Source: Gnetum montanum (lineage: Eukaryota; Streptophyta; Gnetopsida; Gnetales; Gnetaceae). Taken from it: DNA of 36,613 bases. The position numbers and the translations under genes are program-made. This document shows, in pieces, positions 23,948 to 33,625 of the stretch (position 1 is the first letter of the stretch; every line of letters begins with the position of its first letter). The notes under the pieces were generated by a model that saw only the letters and a list, made by a program, of their open reading frames with translations, did no database searches and had not been told where the DNA came from. The DNA is taken from NCBI GenBank assembly GCA_015680685.1, contig MNCI01001884.1, positions 128,381 through 164,993 on the forward strand. Direction: 5' to 3'.

Positions 23948-26900
23948 CATGCGCTACTAGGCAATCGAATCGGTGAACATGCGGAGACGAAATGCACTGA
24001 ACGCTACCCCGTGGGGGCGTCCAAACACTCTACCTTCTCCACCGCACCAAATCAATTCTACCATTCGCACAAAGTCATTCGACATCGTTTCCGCATGGGG
24101 TCATTCAGTCCCGTAAAGCCATCAGTGCCGGCTTTGATCTCGTAACTCTACAGAAACGAATTTTAGGGTTAACCGAATTCCCCGTCATGAGACCAAGCAA
24201 TAGAAAACTCCTTCGTGAAACACAGAAACACAACGTGCCATAGCCAAAACAAGGGATTTTCGAGACATGGACCTCTAACATCCCTCCGACTGCTTCTCCT
24301 AACCCTTAAACAACTTACAACCGTGTTCGAGCATGCACTCAAACTTCGCAAGCTACTCCAAGGGAAGGCGCTACCTGTGTCCTTGAGTCCACAAAAGGCT
24401 CTTTTCGTTGTGCTACGACCTTGAGACGGTGACCCGAATCAATAGAGTCCTCAAACCGAAACCAACAACAAGGCACCCTCAAGTGCATTGAGAACAAGAG
24501 AGAACAGGTCCCTCATCATTTCTTGACTCGTCCAAGTGAACTTCCCACTTCCACCCATGCGCTACTAGGCAATCGAATCGATGAACAGGTAGAGATGACA
24601 TGCGCTCGACGCTACCCCGTGGGGATGCCCAAACGCTCTACCTCCTCCACCGCACCGAATCAAGGCTACCATTCGCACGAAGTCATTTGACATCATTTCC
24701 ACATGGGATCGTTCAATCCTGTAAAGCAATCAGTGCCGGCTCTGATCTCGCAACTCTACAGAAACGAATCTCGGGGTTAACCGATTTCCCTATCACACGA
24801 TAGAACAACAGAAAACTCCTTTGTGAAACACAGAAACACAGCGTGCCGCAGCCAAGACAAGGGATTTTCGAGACATGGGACTCCAACATCCCTCCGACTA
24901 CTTCTCCTAACCCTTAAACAACTTACGACCATGTTCGAGCGTGCACTCAAACTTCGCAAGCTCCTCCAAGGGAAGGCTCTACCTGTGTCCTTGAGTCCAC
25001 AAAAGGCTCTTTTCGTTGTGCTACGACCTCGAGACGGTGACCCGAATCAATAGAGTCCTCAAACCGAAACCAACAATGAGGCAGCCTCAAGTGCATTGAG
25101 AACAAGAGAGAACGGGTCCCTCATCGTTTCTCGACTCGTCCAAGTGAACTTCCCACTTCCACCCATGCGCTACTAGGCAATCGAATCGATGAACAGGCAG
25201 AGACGACATGCGCTCGACGCTACCCCGTGGGGATGCCCAAACGCTCTACCTCCTCCACCACACCGAATCAAGGCTACCATTCACATGAATTCATTTGACA
25301 TCGTTTCTGCATGGGATCGTTCAATCCCGTAAAGCAATCAGTGCCGGCTCCGATCTCGCAACTCTACAGAAACGAATATCGGGGTTAACCGATTTCCCCG
25401 TCACACGATCGAACAACAGAAAAATCCTTTGTGAAACACAGAAACACAGCGTGTCACAGCCAAGACAAGGGATTTTTGAGACATGGGCCTCCAACATCCC
25501 TCCGACTGCTTCTCCTAACCCTTAAACAACTTACAACCATGTTCGAGCGTGCACTCAAACTTCACAAGCTCCTCCAAGGGAAGGCACTACCTGTGTCCTT
25601 GAGTCCACAAAAGGCTCTTTTCGTTGTGCTACGAACTCGAGATGGTCACCCGAATCAATAGAGTCCTCAAACTGAAACCAACAATGAGGCACCCTCAAGT
25701 GCATTGAGAAAAAGAGAGAATGGGTCCCTCATCGTTTCTCGACTCGTCCAGGTGGACTCCCCACTACCATCCATGCGCTATTAGGCAATCAAATCGGTGA
25801 ACAGGAAGAGACGACATGCACTTGACGCTACCCCGTGGGGGCACGCAAACGCTCTACCTCCTCCACCGAACCAAATCAATGCTACCGTTCGCACGAAGTC
25901 ATTAAACATCGTATCCGCATGGGATCGTTCAATCCCGTAAAGCCATCAGTGCCGGCTCCGATCTCGCAACTCTACAGAAACTAATTTCGGGGTTAACCCA
26001 AATCAATAGAGTCCTCAAACAGAAACCAACAACGAGGCACCCTCAAGTGCATTGAGAACAAGAGAGAACGGGTCCCTCGTCATTTCTCGACTCGTCCAGG
26101 TAAACTCCCCACTACCACCCATGCGCTACTAGACAATCGAATCGGTGAACAGGCAGAGACGACATGCGCTCGACGCTACCCCGTGGGGGCGCCCAAATGC
26201 TCTACCTCCTCCACCACACCAAATCAACGCTACCGTTCGCACGAAGTCATTCGACATCGTTTTCGCATGGGATCGTTCAATCCCGTAAAGCCATCAGTGC
26301 CGGCTCCGATCTCGCAACTTTACAGAAATGAATTTCGGGGTTAGTCGAATTCCCCGTCATGCGACCGAGCCACAGAAAACTCCTTTGTGAAACACAGAAA
26401 CACAACGTGCCATAGCTAAGACAAGGGATTTTCAAGACATGGGCCTCAAACATCCCTTCGACTACTTTTGCTAACCCTTCAACAACTTACGACCGTGTTC
26501 GAGCGTGCGCTCAAACTTCGCAAGCTCCTCCAAGGGAAGGTGCTACTTGTGTCCTTGAGTCCACAAAAGGCTCTTTTCATTGTGCTACGACCTCGAGATG
26601 GTCACCCGAATCAATAGAGTCCTCAAAATGAAACCAACAACGAGGCACCCTTAAGTGCATTGAGAACAAGAGAGAACGGGTCCCTCGTCGTTTCTCGACT
26701 CGTCCAGGTGAACTCCCCACTACCACCCATGCACTACTAGGCAATTGAATCGGTGAACAAGCAGAGATGACATGCACTCGACGCTACCCCGTGGGGGCGC
26801 CCAAACACTCTACATCCTCCACCACACCAAATCAATGCTACCATTTGCACGAAGTCATTCGACAGTGTTTCCACATGGGATCGTTCAATCCCAGAAAGCA

Positions 26901-26952
26901 ATCAATGTCAGCTATTTTCGATGTGCTACGACCATGAAATGGTCACCCAAAT
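23948..26952 (-). repeat. 608-bp tandem array IV (5 anchor copies plus truncated last monomer)
   Basis: Anchors at 24168, 24775, 25383, 25991 and 26340 (GTTAGT). All monomers are type A by the main diagnostic, although the monomer near 25750 shows type B-like bases (GGTGGACTCC, GCTATTAGG). The last monomer carries the same GGCT-bounded loss of about 230 bp as the end of array II, and joins the P4 leader in the same way. Confidence 0.9.
25991..26340 (-). repeat. Short monomer with internal deletion of about 258 bp
   Basis: Anchor spacing drops to 349 bp. After GGGGTTAACCC the sequence continues directly with AAATCAATAGAGTCC, skipping the segment that holds the CTAACCCTTAAAC and AAGGGAAGG blocks in all other monomers. 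The joint falls in ACCC, which occurs at both ends of the lost segment. Confidence 0.85.
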
Positions 26953-27115
26953 CAAATTGTAAACGAGGACACCACCTTCTCCAGGGTTATCCTTCTTCCC
27001 AACAAGCCTTGCAAGTTACCCACATGAACAACCAGGCCTCGATATCATGGGCAGGGCAAAACATCCCTGGGGGGAGAAACCCACGTATCACTCTTTCACT
27101 CCAACCTCTCGTCAA
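26953..27115 (-). other. Leader downstream of promoter P4
   Basis: Short leader like that of P1, fused to the 608-bp array at the same place (ATCAAATTGTAAAC). The conserved GGGGGGAGAAACCCA block is present. Confidence 0.7.
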
Positions 27116-27195
27116 CTCTACCTCCCCCTATATATGTTGATTGGGCCAGTTTCAGCTATACCGTCCCGCACCCTTATAAATTTGGTCACCAAGGA
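27116..27195 (-). promoter_or_regulatory. Pol I spacer promoter P4 (type 1)
   Basis: Minus-strand core CATATATAGGGGGAGG, expected start about 27129, with TTTATAAGGG upstream and GGTCACCAAGGACC at the far edge. Counterpart of P1 in superunit 2. Confidence 0.75.
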
Positions 27196-28240
27196 CCAAT
27201 TCAATGAGAGTGCTCTCACCTCTGATCCAAGCGTTCTCAACGACGGCACTCTCAAGAAGAACACTCTCGCGTGCATAACGCAAGCGTGCTCCCATGGACA
27301 ATGCCATCATTGAGAGAGCTCTCTGGGAGAATGCTTTCAAAGAGACCACTCTTAGGAAGAACGCTCTCAGCAAAGGCGATCTAAATGAGGGAACCCTTTG
27401 ACAGAATGATCTCGACGAGGGCACTCTAGACAGAATGCTCCGGGAGAGGGCACTCTCAAAGAGAACACTCCTCAAATGGTCACTCTTGCAAAGGGCGCTC
27501 AGAAGAAAGAACGCACTCAAGGAGGGCATCCTTAGCTACACTGCTCTCAACGAGAACGCTGTAATGGAGGACGCTCTCCAAGAGAATGCTCCCAACCACG
27601 GTGCTCTTGAGGAGAACACTATCATGTGCGTAACACAAGATGCTCTTAGGTTAAACGCTCTAAGGATGCTCACTCTCGAAGAGGGCACCTTCTGAAAAAG
27701 AGCTCTCCACGAAGGTGCTCTCGAGAAGAACACTCTCACGTGCTTGGCGCAAGATAATCGGAGAAGGCGTCCTCAGGAAGAACGTTCTCATAGAGGCTGC
27801 TCTCAGGGAAAATGCTCTTTCGAAGGCCCCTCTAATGAAGGGCACTCCTAAGAAGAATGCTCTCATGCAGGGCGATCTCATAGATCCCACTCCAAAGGAA
27901 GGCATTCTAATGGAGGTCACTCTCCAAGAGAACGCTCTCAACAAAGACGCTTTCAGGGAGAACACTCTCATGTGTGCAACGCAAGGTGCTCTAGAGGAGA
28001 TCACTCTAAGGGAGAGACCTCTCAAGCAGAATGCTCTTGGGAAGCGCGATCTCATGTAAAACACTCTTAAAGAGAATGCTCTCAAGGAGGGTGTTCTAAT
28101 CGAGGTAGCTCTCCAAGAGAATAATCTCAACAACGGTGCTCTCCAAGAGAACACTCTTGCGTGCGTAACGCAAAGTGATCCCTTTGATGGAGACCTCTCT
28201 CCAAGAGGGAGCTCTCAACGAGGGCACTCCAGGAACAACG
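27196..28240. repeat. 15-bp tandem repeat array A3
   Basis: Copy of A1 at an offset of about 17.6 kb, shorter by about 61 bp near 27805 (roughly four monomers). Same 15-bp consensus and same phased CGTGC.TAACGCAAG variant monomers. Confidence 0.9.
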
Positions 28241-28439
28241 CTCCAGGGCAACCAACCCCATGGAACATGCCCGCAATGCTGCAAGCCTTTCATCTCAAAT
28301 CGTAAACGAGGACACCGCCTTCTCTGGGGCTCGTGGGTCACGGACATGAACAACGAGGCTACGATATCGTGGGCAGGGCAAGGCTTCCCTAGGGGGATAA
28401 ACCCATGTATCGCTCTATATTACTCCCACCGCTCATCAA
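28241..28439 (-). other. Leader downstream of promoter P5
   Basis: Full-length type 1 leader, very close to that of P2 (CAACCAACCCCATGGAACAT, GGGGCTCGTGG, GACATGAACAACGAGG blocks). Confidence 0.7.
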
Positions 28440-28515
28440 CTCTACCTTCCCCTATATATGTTGATTGGGCCAGTTTCAGCCATACCGTCCCGCACCCTTC
28501 TAAATTTGGTCACGA
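28440..28515 (-). promoter_or_regulatory. Pol I spacer promoter P5 (type 1)
   Basis: Minus-strand core CATATATAGGGGAAGG, expected start about 28453. The G run is four instead of five. Upstream box is TTTAGAAGGG as in P2. Confidence 0.72.
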
Positions 28516-31100
28516 TGCAGCACCTAAAGGTGAGCGCTCTCCCTGAGAGTGCTCTCAAGAAGAACGCTCTCGGAAGGGCCGCTCTAAGCGAGGACGCTCT
28601 CACCTAGAATGTTCTTAAAGAAACCATTCCCAACGACGCCGTCCTGAACGAGACCACTCTCGGGAAGGGCACTCTTATTTACGATGCTCTTAATGAGGAC
28701 ACTCTCGACGAGAACACTCACACGAGAGCGCACGGCGCTCTCATGAAAAACGCTCTCGTGGATTCCACTCTAACAGAGGCTGATCTCAAGGAGAACGCTC
28801 TCACGGAGAGCACTCTTCGATAGAATGCTCTTAACGAGGGCGCTCCATGGAGAACACTGATGACGAGGATCCTCCCTAGGAGAATATGCTCTTCGAAAGG
28901 TCGCTCTCAAGGAGAACGCTCTCAGGGAGGGCGATCTCATGTAGAACGCTCTAAAGGAGGACGTCCCCAATAAGAACGATCTCAAGGATGGCATTCTAAT
29001 ACAAAGGTAGCTCAAAAAAGGCACTCTCAAGGAGAACACTCTCACGTGCATAACGCAAAGTGCTCTCAGGGAGAATGCTCAAAGGGAGACCGCTCTCCGG
29101 GAGGTCACCCTCCAAGACGAAGCTCTACACGAGAGCGCCCTCCTAGAGAACACTATAACATAGTGCAACGTGCTCTCGAGAAAGACGCTCTCAAGGAGAT
29201 CGCTCTTCGAGATGCCACTCTTACGCAGAAAGCTCTCCATGAGAACGCTCTCAAGGAGGGCACTCTCGGGGAGGTCGATCTCATGAAGAACATTCTTAAG
29301 AAAGATGCTCTTGAGCAGGGTGTCCTCTGGGAGGCCAATCTCAAGGACGACATTCTCAGGAAGGGCACTCTTATGAAGGGTGTTCTCCAAAAGAACGTGC
29401 TTTACGAGGGTGCTCTCGAGGTGAACACTCTCACGTGCATAACGCAAGGTGCTCTCATGGACAATGCTTTCATCGAATCTGCTCTCAAGGAGAACGCTCT
29501 TGCAAAGGCCGCTCTACTGGAGGCCGCCCTCAAGGAGGGTGCTCTTCAACAAAACTTTCTCAATGACGGCGCTCTGCGGAGAATGCTCAAATGGAAGGCC
29601 ACTTTAGTAAGGCGCTGTCCAGGAGAATGCTCTCGCTCTCAGGGAAGGCGATCTCAAGTACAAAGCTCTCAAGGAGGACGCTTTCAAGGAGGGTGTCTTT
29701 CTAGGAGGGCATCCTTCAAGAGCAAGCTCTCAACGAGGGCACTCTCCAGGAGAACACTCTCACGCGACTAACGCTAAGCACTCTCGGGTAAGGTGCTCTC
29801 AAGGAGAACACTATCCAAAAAGCAGCTCTAATGGAGCGCGCTCCTGGAGAGGCCGCTACCACCGAGAACGTTCTTAAGGAGGACGGCTCTCCAGAAGGGC
29901 ATCCTCAACGACACCGTTCTCAGGAAGGGCACTCTCTGATCCAGACGTTCTCAACGACGACACTCTCAAGGTGAACACTCTCACGTGCATAACGCAAGGT
30001 GATCCCATGGACAATGCCATCATGGAGGAAGCTCTCAAGGAGAACACTTTCATAGAGACTACTCTTAGGAAGAACGATCTCAGCAAAGGTGATCTAAATG
30101 AGGGCACCCTTCGACAGAATGATCTCGACGAGGGCACTCTATGAAGAACGATCCGGGAGAGGGCACCCTCAAAGAGAACACTTGTTAGATGGTCGCTTTA
30201 TCAGAGGGCACTTTGAAGAAGAATGCTCTTAAGGAGGGCGTCCTCAGCTAGACCGATCTCAACGAGGACGCTGTAATGGAGGACGCTCTCCAAGAGAATG
30301 CTCCCAACAACAGCGCTCTTAGGGCGAACACTATCATGTGTGTAACACAAGGTGATCTCAGGTTGAACACTCTGAGGGTGCTTCCACTAACAAAGACCAT
30401 TCTCTAAGAGGGTACCTTCTGAGAAAGAGCTCTCAACGAGGGCGCTCTCAAGAAGAACGCTCTCACAGGCGTAGCACAAGATAATCAGAGAACACGTCCT
30501 TAGGAAGAACATTCTCACAGAGGCCGCACTCAGGGAAAACGCTCTCTTGAAGGGTGCACTCTAAACGAAGGCACTCTTCGACAGAACGATCTCAACGAGG
30601 ATGCTCTCAAAGAGAACGCTCTTCCGAAGGCCCCTCTAATGAAGGGCACTCCTAAAAACAATGCTCTCATCGAGGGTGATCTCATGGAGCCCACTCTCAA
30701 GAAAGGCATTCTAATGGAGGCCACTCTCCAAGAGAACGCTCTCAACAAAGGTGCTCTCAGGGAGAACACTCTCACGTTTGCAACGTAAAGTGCTCTAGAG
30801 GAGAACGCTCTGAGAGAGGTCGCTCTAAGGGAGAGAGCTCTCAAGGAGAACACTCTCGAGGAGGGTGATCTCATGTAGAACGCTCTTAAAGAGAGACTCT
30901 CTCAACGAGGGCGTCCCTAGCAAAACCGATCTCAATGACGATGTTCTAATGGAGGTAGCTCTCCAAGAGAGTAATCTCAACAAGGGTGCTCTCCAGGAGA
31001 ACACTCTCGCATGCATAACGCAAAGTGTGCTAAGGGAGCTCCCTTTGAGGGAGAGCACTTACCCAGAGGGAGCTCTCAACGAGGGCGCTCCAAGAAGAAC
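28516..31100. repeat. 15-bp tandem repeat array A4
   Basis: Copy of A2 in superunit 2, of nearly identical length. It contains the longest periodic plus-strand ORF of the region (29046-29771, 241 codons). That ORF reads as five-residue repeats such as NALKE and GTLQE and then frays where the phase shifts, so it is a repeat by-product. Confidence 0.9.
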
Positions 31101-31322
31101 GCTCCAGGACAACCAACCCCATGGAACATGCCCACAACGCTGCAAGCCTTTTATCTCAAATCGTAAACGAGCACACCACCTTCTCCGGGGCTATCCTTCT
31201 TTGCAAACAAGGCTCGCGGGTCACGAACATGAACAACGAGGCTGCGATATCGTGGGCAGGGCAAGGCTTCCCTGGGGGGAGAAACCCACGTATCGCTCTA
31301 TATCACTCCGACCGCTCGTCAA
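31101..31322 (-). other. Leader downstream of promoter P6
   Basis: Type 1 leader with all blocks. It carries the TATCCTTCTTTGCAAACAAG segment also present at P3, supporting the P3/P6 pairing. Confidence 0.7.
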
Positions 31323-31405
31323 CTCTACCTCCCCCTATATATGTTGATTGGGCCAGTTTCAGCCATACCATCCTGCACCCTTATAAATTTGATCACGAAG
31401 GACCA
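31323..31405 (-). promoter_or_regulatory. Pol I spacer promoter P6 (type 1)
   Basis: Minus-strand core CATATATAGGGGGAGG, expected start about 31336, with TTTATAAGGG upstream and an intact flank reading GATCACGAAGGACC on the plus strand, close to the GGTCACGAGGGACC of the 29-bp repeat at the right end of the window. Confidence 0.75.
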
Positions 31406-32982
31406 GCTCAAGGAGAGCGCTCTCACATGCGTGGTGCAAGGCACTCTCTAGGAGGGCGTTCTCATTGAGAACGCTCTCCGAAAGGCCACTCTAACAGAGG
31501 GTGCTCTCACGAAGGGCGTTCTTAGGGAGGGTGCTCTTCCAAAGAACACTCTCAACGACGACGCTCTCGAGGAGAACATTCACACGAGGGCGCAATGCGC
31601 TCTCAAGAAGAACGCTCTCGTGGAGGCCGCTTGATGGAGTTAGCTCTCAGGGAGAACGCTCTCAGGGAGGGCACTCTTTGACACAGTGCTCTTAACCAGG
31701 GTGTTATAGGGAGAATGCTCCCAACGAGGGCCCTCTCAAGGAGAAAGCTCTTCGACAAAACGCTCTCAACAAGGGTGCTCCAAGGAGAACGCTTCCGATG
31801 AGGGCGCTATCAAAGAGATTGCTCTCAAGGAGGACGTTCTCCAAGGAGACTGCTCTCAAAGAGGACGCTCCAGGGAGAATGCTCCCGATGAAGGCGTCCT
31901 CAGTGAGATTGCTCTCAAGGAGGGCGTTCTCAGTGAGGGCACTCTTAGGAAGACCGCTCCCAAGGAGACTGCTCCAGATGAGGGCGCTCCCAATGAGGGT
32001 GTCCTTAGTGAGATTTCTCTCAAGGAGTGCGTTCTCAGGGAGGGCACACTTAGGAAGATCGCTTCCAAGGAGACTATTCCTGATGAAGGCGCTCAAGGGA
32101 GAACGTTCACGATGAAGGCATCCTCAGCGAGATCGCTCTCAAGAAGGGCGTTCTCAAGGAGGGCACTCTTACAAAGATCGCTCTTAAGGAGACTGCTCCC
32201 CATGAGCGTGCTCTCAGGGAGACCGCTCTCAAGGAGGGCATTCTCCAGGGAGACCGCTCTCAACAAGGGTGTAATAGGGAGAATGCTATCGATGAGGATG
32301 TCCTCAGGGAGACCGCTCTCAAGGAGGGCGCTCTTAGGAAGGGTGCTCTACGAAAGAACGCTCTCAAGGTGAAAACTCTCACGTGCGTAACGCAAGGTGC
32401 TCTCATGGAGAACGCTCTCATGGAGGCCGCTCTAACAGAGGATGCTCTCCAATAGAACACTCTTGGAGAGGGTGCTCTCGAGGAGAACATTCACACCAGG
32501 GTGCAAGGCGCTCTCAAGGAGAACACTCTCATGGAAGCCGCTCTGACTGAGGCAGCTCTCAGGAAGAATACTCTCAGGGAGGGCACTCTTCGACAGAATC
32601 CTCTCAACTAGGGTGTTACAGGGAGAACGCTCCCAGCGAGGGCCCTCTCAAGGAGAAAGCTCTTCAGAAGGCCACTCTAATGGAGGGTGCTCTCAACGAG
32701 AACACTCTTGGGGAGGGCGCCCCTAGCGTGACCGATCTCAAGAAGGGCGCTCTCCAAGAGAACGCTCTCAACAAGTACGCTCTCGAGGAGAACACTCTCA
32801 GGTGCGCAACGTAAGGTGCTCTCAAGGAGGTCGCTCTTTGGGAGGGCACCCTTCGAAAAGGAGCTCTCAACGAAGGCGCTCTCCAGGAGAACAATCTCAC
32901 GTGCGTAGCCCAAGGCACTCTCAAGGAGAACGCTCTCTAAAAGGCTGCTCTCACGGAGAACGTTCTTTAGGAGACGCTCTCG
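31406..32982. repeat. 15-bp tandem repeat array A5 with about 105-bp higher-order period
   Basis: 15-bp monomers as elsewhere. Between about 31870 and 32240 they are organised in a higher-order repeat marked by (G/A)TCCT(C/T)AG(T/C)GAGAT at 31896, 32001 and 32120, spacings 105 and 119 (seven and about eight monomers). Parts resemble proximal A2 (the GAACA.TCACACGAG block). Confidence 0.85.
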
Positions 32983-33013
32983 ACCAAGCGTTGGACGAAT
33001 GGACCTTCCTGAC
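32983..33013 (+). repeat. Inverted remnant of the 29-bp repeat
   Basis: Reverse-complemented, this segment reads GGTCAGGAAGGTCC followed by CCAACGCTTGGTC, alignable to the 29-bp monomers at 36272-36613. It lies directly upstream of the inverted promoter P7, so promoter and 29-bp sequence were probably moved together. Confidence 0.6.
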
Positions 33014-33080
33014 CAAATTTATAAGGGTGCGGGATGGTATGGCTAAAACTGGCCCAATCAACATATATAGGGAGAGATAC
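33009..33080 (+). promoter_or_regulatory. Inverted Pol I promoter-like copy P7 (type 2)
   Basis: Plus-strand core CATATATAGGGAGAGA, expected start about 33069, with AATTTATAAGGGTGCGGGA upstream. This is the only copy that points away from 18S. It shares the diagnostic GGCTAAAACTGG with P8 (other copies have GGCTGAAACTGG) and continues with a downstream block like that of P8, so it is an inverted duplicate of the P8 region. Confidence 0.72.
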
Positions 33081-33620
33081 TGTTCTCCCCGGGAGCGCAC
33101 TCTTAAGAAGGGCGCTCTCTAGGAGAGCGTTCTCATGGAGGTCACTCTCTAGGAGAGCGTTCTCATCGAGGGCGCTCCAACAGAGAGCGTGCTCACGTTG
33201 AGCATGCTCAAGGAGGGTGCTCTCACGGAGAACGCTCTCAAGGAGGGCATTCTCGGGGAGAACGCTTTCAGGGAGGCCACTCCCAGGAAGAGCGCTCTAT
33301 AATAGAATGCTCTCAATGAGGGCTCTCTCATTGAGAACGCTCTCAAATGTGCAATGCAAGGCTCTCTGATGGAGGACACTCCTTGAGAGAACACCATCAC
33401 ATGTGCAACAAGAAGCACTCCCACGGAGAGTGCTCTCAGAAACGCTGCATGAGGTGCTCTCATGAGAGCGCGCTCTTGCCAGCGCAGCTATGCAAGGCGC
33501 TCTCGTGAGAGCGCTCTCGTGAGAGCATCATGTGATGCTCCCAGGAAGAACGCTACCTCTCCCTATATATGCTGATTGGGCCAGTTTTAGCCATACTATC
33601 CCGCACCCTTATAAATTTGG
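33011..33620. repeat. Inverted repeat, arms of about 87 bp around 436 bp
   Basis: Arms are about 33011-33097 and 33534-33620. Each holds a complete promoter box and the start of its downstream region. The arms are similar but not identical (for example ATGGTATGG against ATAGTATGG). The loop holds 15-bp repeats and short palindromes. Confidence 0.7.
33081..33552. repeat. 15-bp repeats and palindrome cluster between P7 and P8
   Basis: 15-bp monomers with a duplicated CTCTCTAGGAGAGCGTTCTC near 33115-33160, and from about 33451 to 33536 a cluster of hairpin-forming sequences such as GCTCTCGTGAGAGC in tandem. The cluster lies immediately downstream of P8. The region is homologous to about 35025-35398. 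Confidence 0.75.
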
Positions 33621-33625
33621 TCACG
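33553..33625 (-). promoter_or_regulatory. Pol I spacer promoter P8 (type 2)
   Basis: Minus-strand core CATATATAGGGAGAGG, expected start about 33564, then GTAGCGTTCTTCCTGGGAGC, unlike the GTAGAGTTGACGAG that follows type 1 cores. Upstream box TTTATAAGGG and GTGACC flank present. Faces P7. Confidence 0.72.

Larger units (their letters stand above)
13793..31400 (-). repeat. Superunit 2: second copy of the ETS/promoter composite block
   Basis: Same order of parts as 1355-13796, with 15 anchors in the first 608-bp array and 5 in the second. The spacing of its two L monomers exceeds that of superunit 1 by about 4.85 kb, close to eight monomers. Its last promoter (P6) keeps the upstream flank that P3 has lost. 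The three promoters here lie about 17.6 kb to the right of their counterparts in superunit 1. Confidence 0.85.

Noticed and set aside
13797-26952. Second L/608 block as a sign of a second 18S gene or a transposon insertion
   Set aside because: No 18S sequence accompanies it, and there are no terminal repeats, target duplications or transposase/reverse-transcriptase ORFs; tandem duplication explains it.
29046-29771. ORF of 241 codons (+) with five-residue periodicity, resembling a pentapeptide-repeat protein
   Set aside because: The period comes from the 15-bp DNA repeat. The order of residues (N/G, A/T, L, x, E/K) does not fit the A-(D/N)-L-x-x pattern of the family, and equally long ORFs occur on the other strand.
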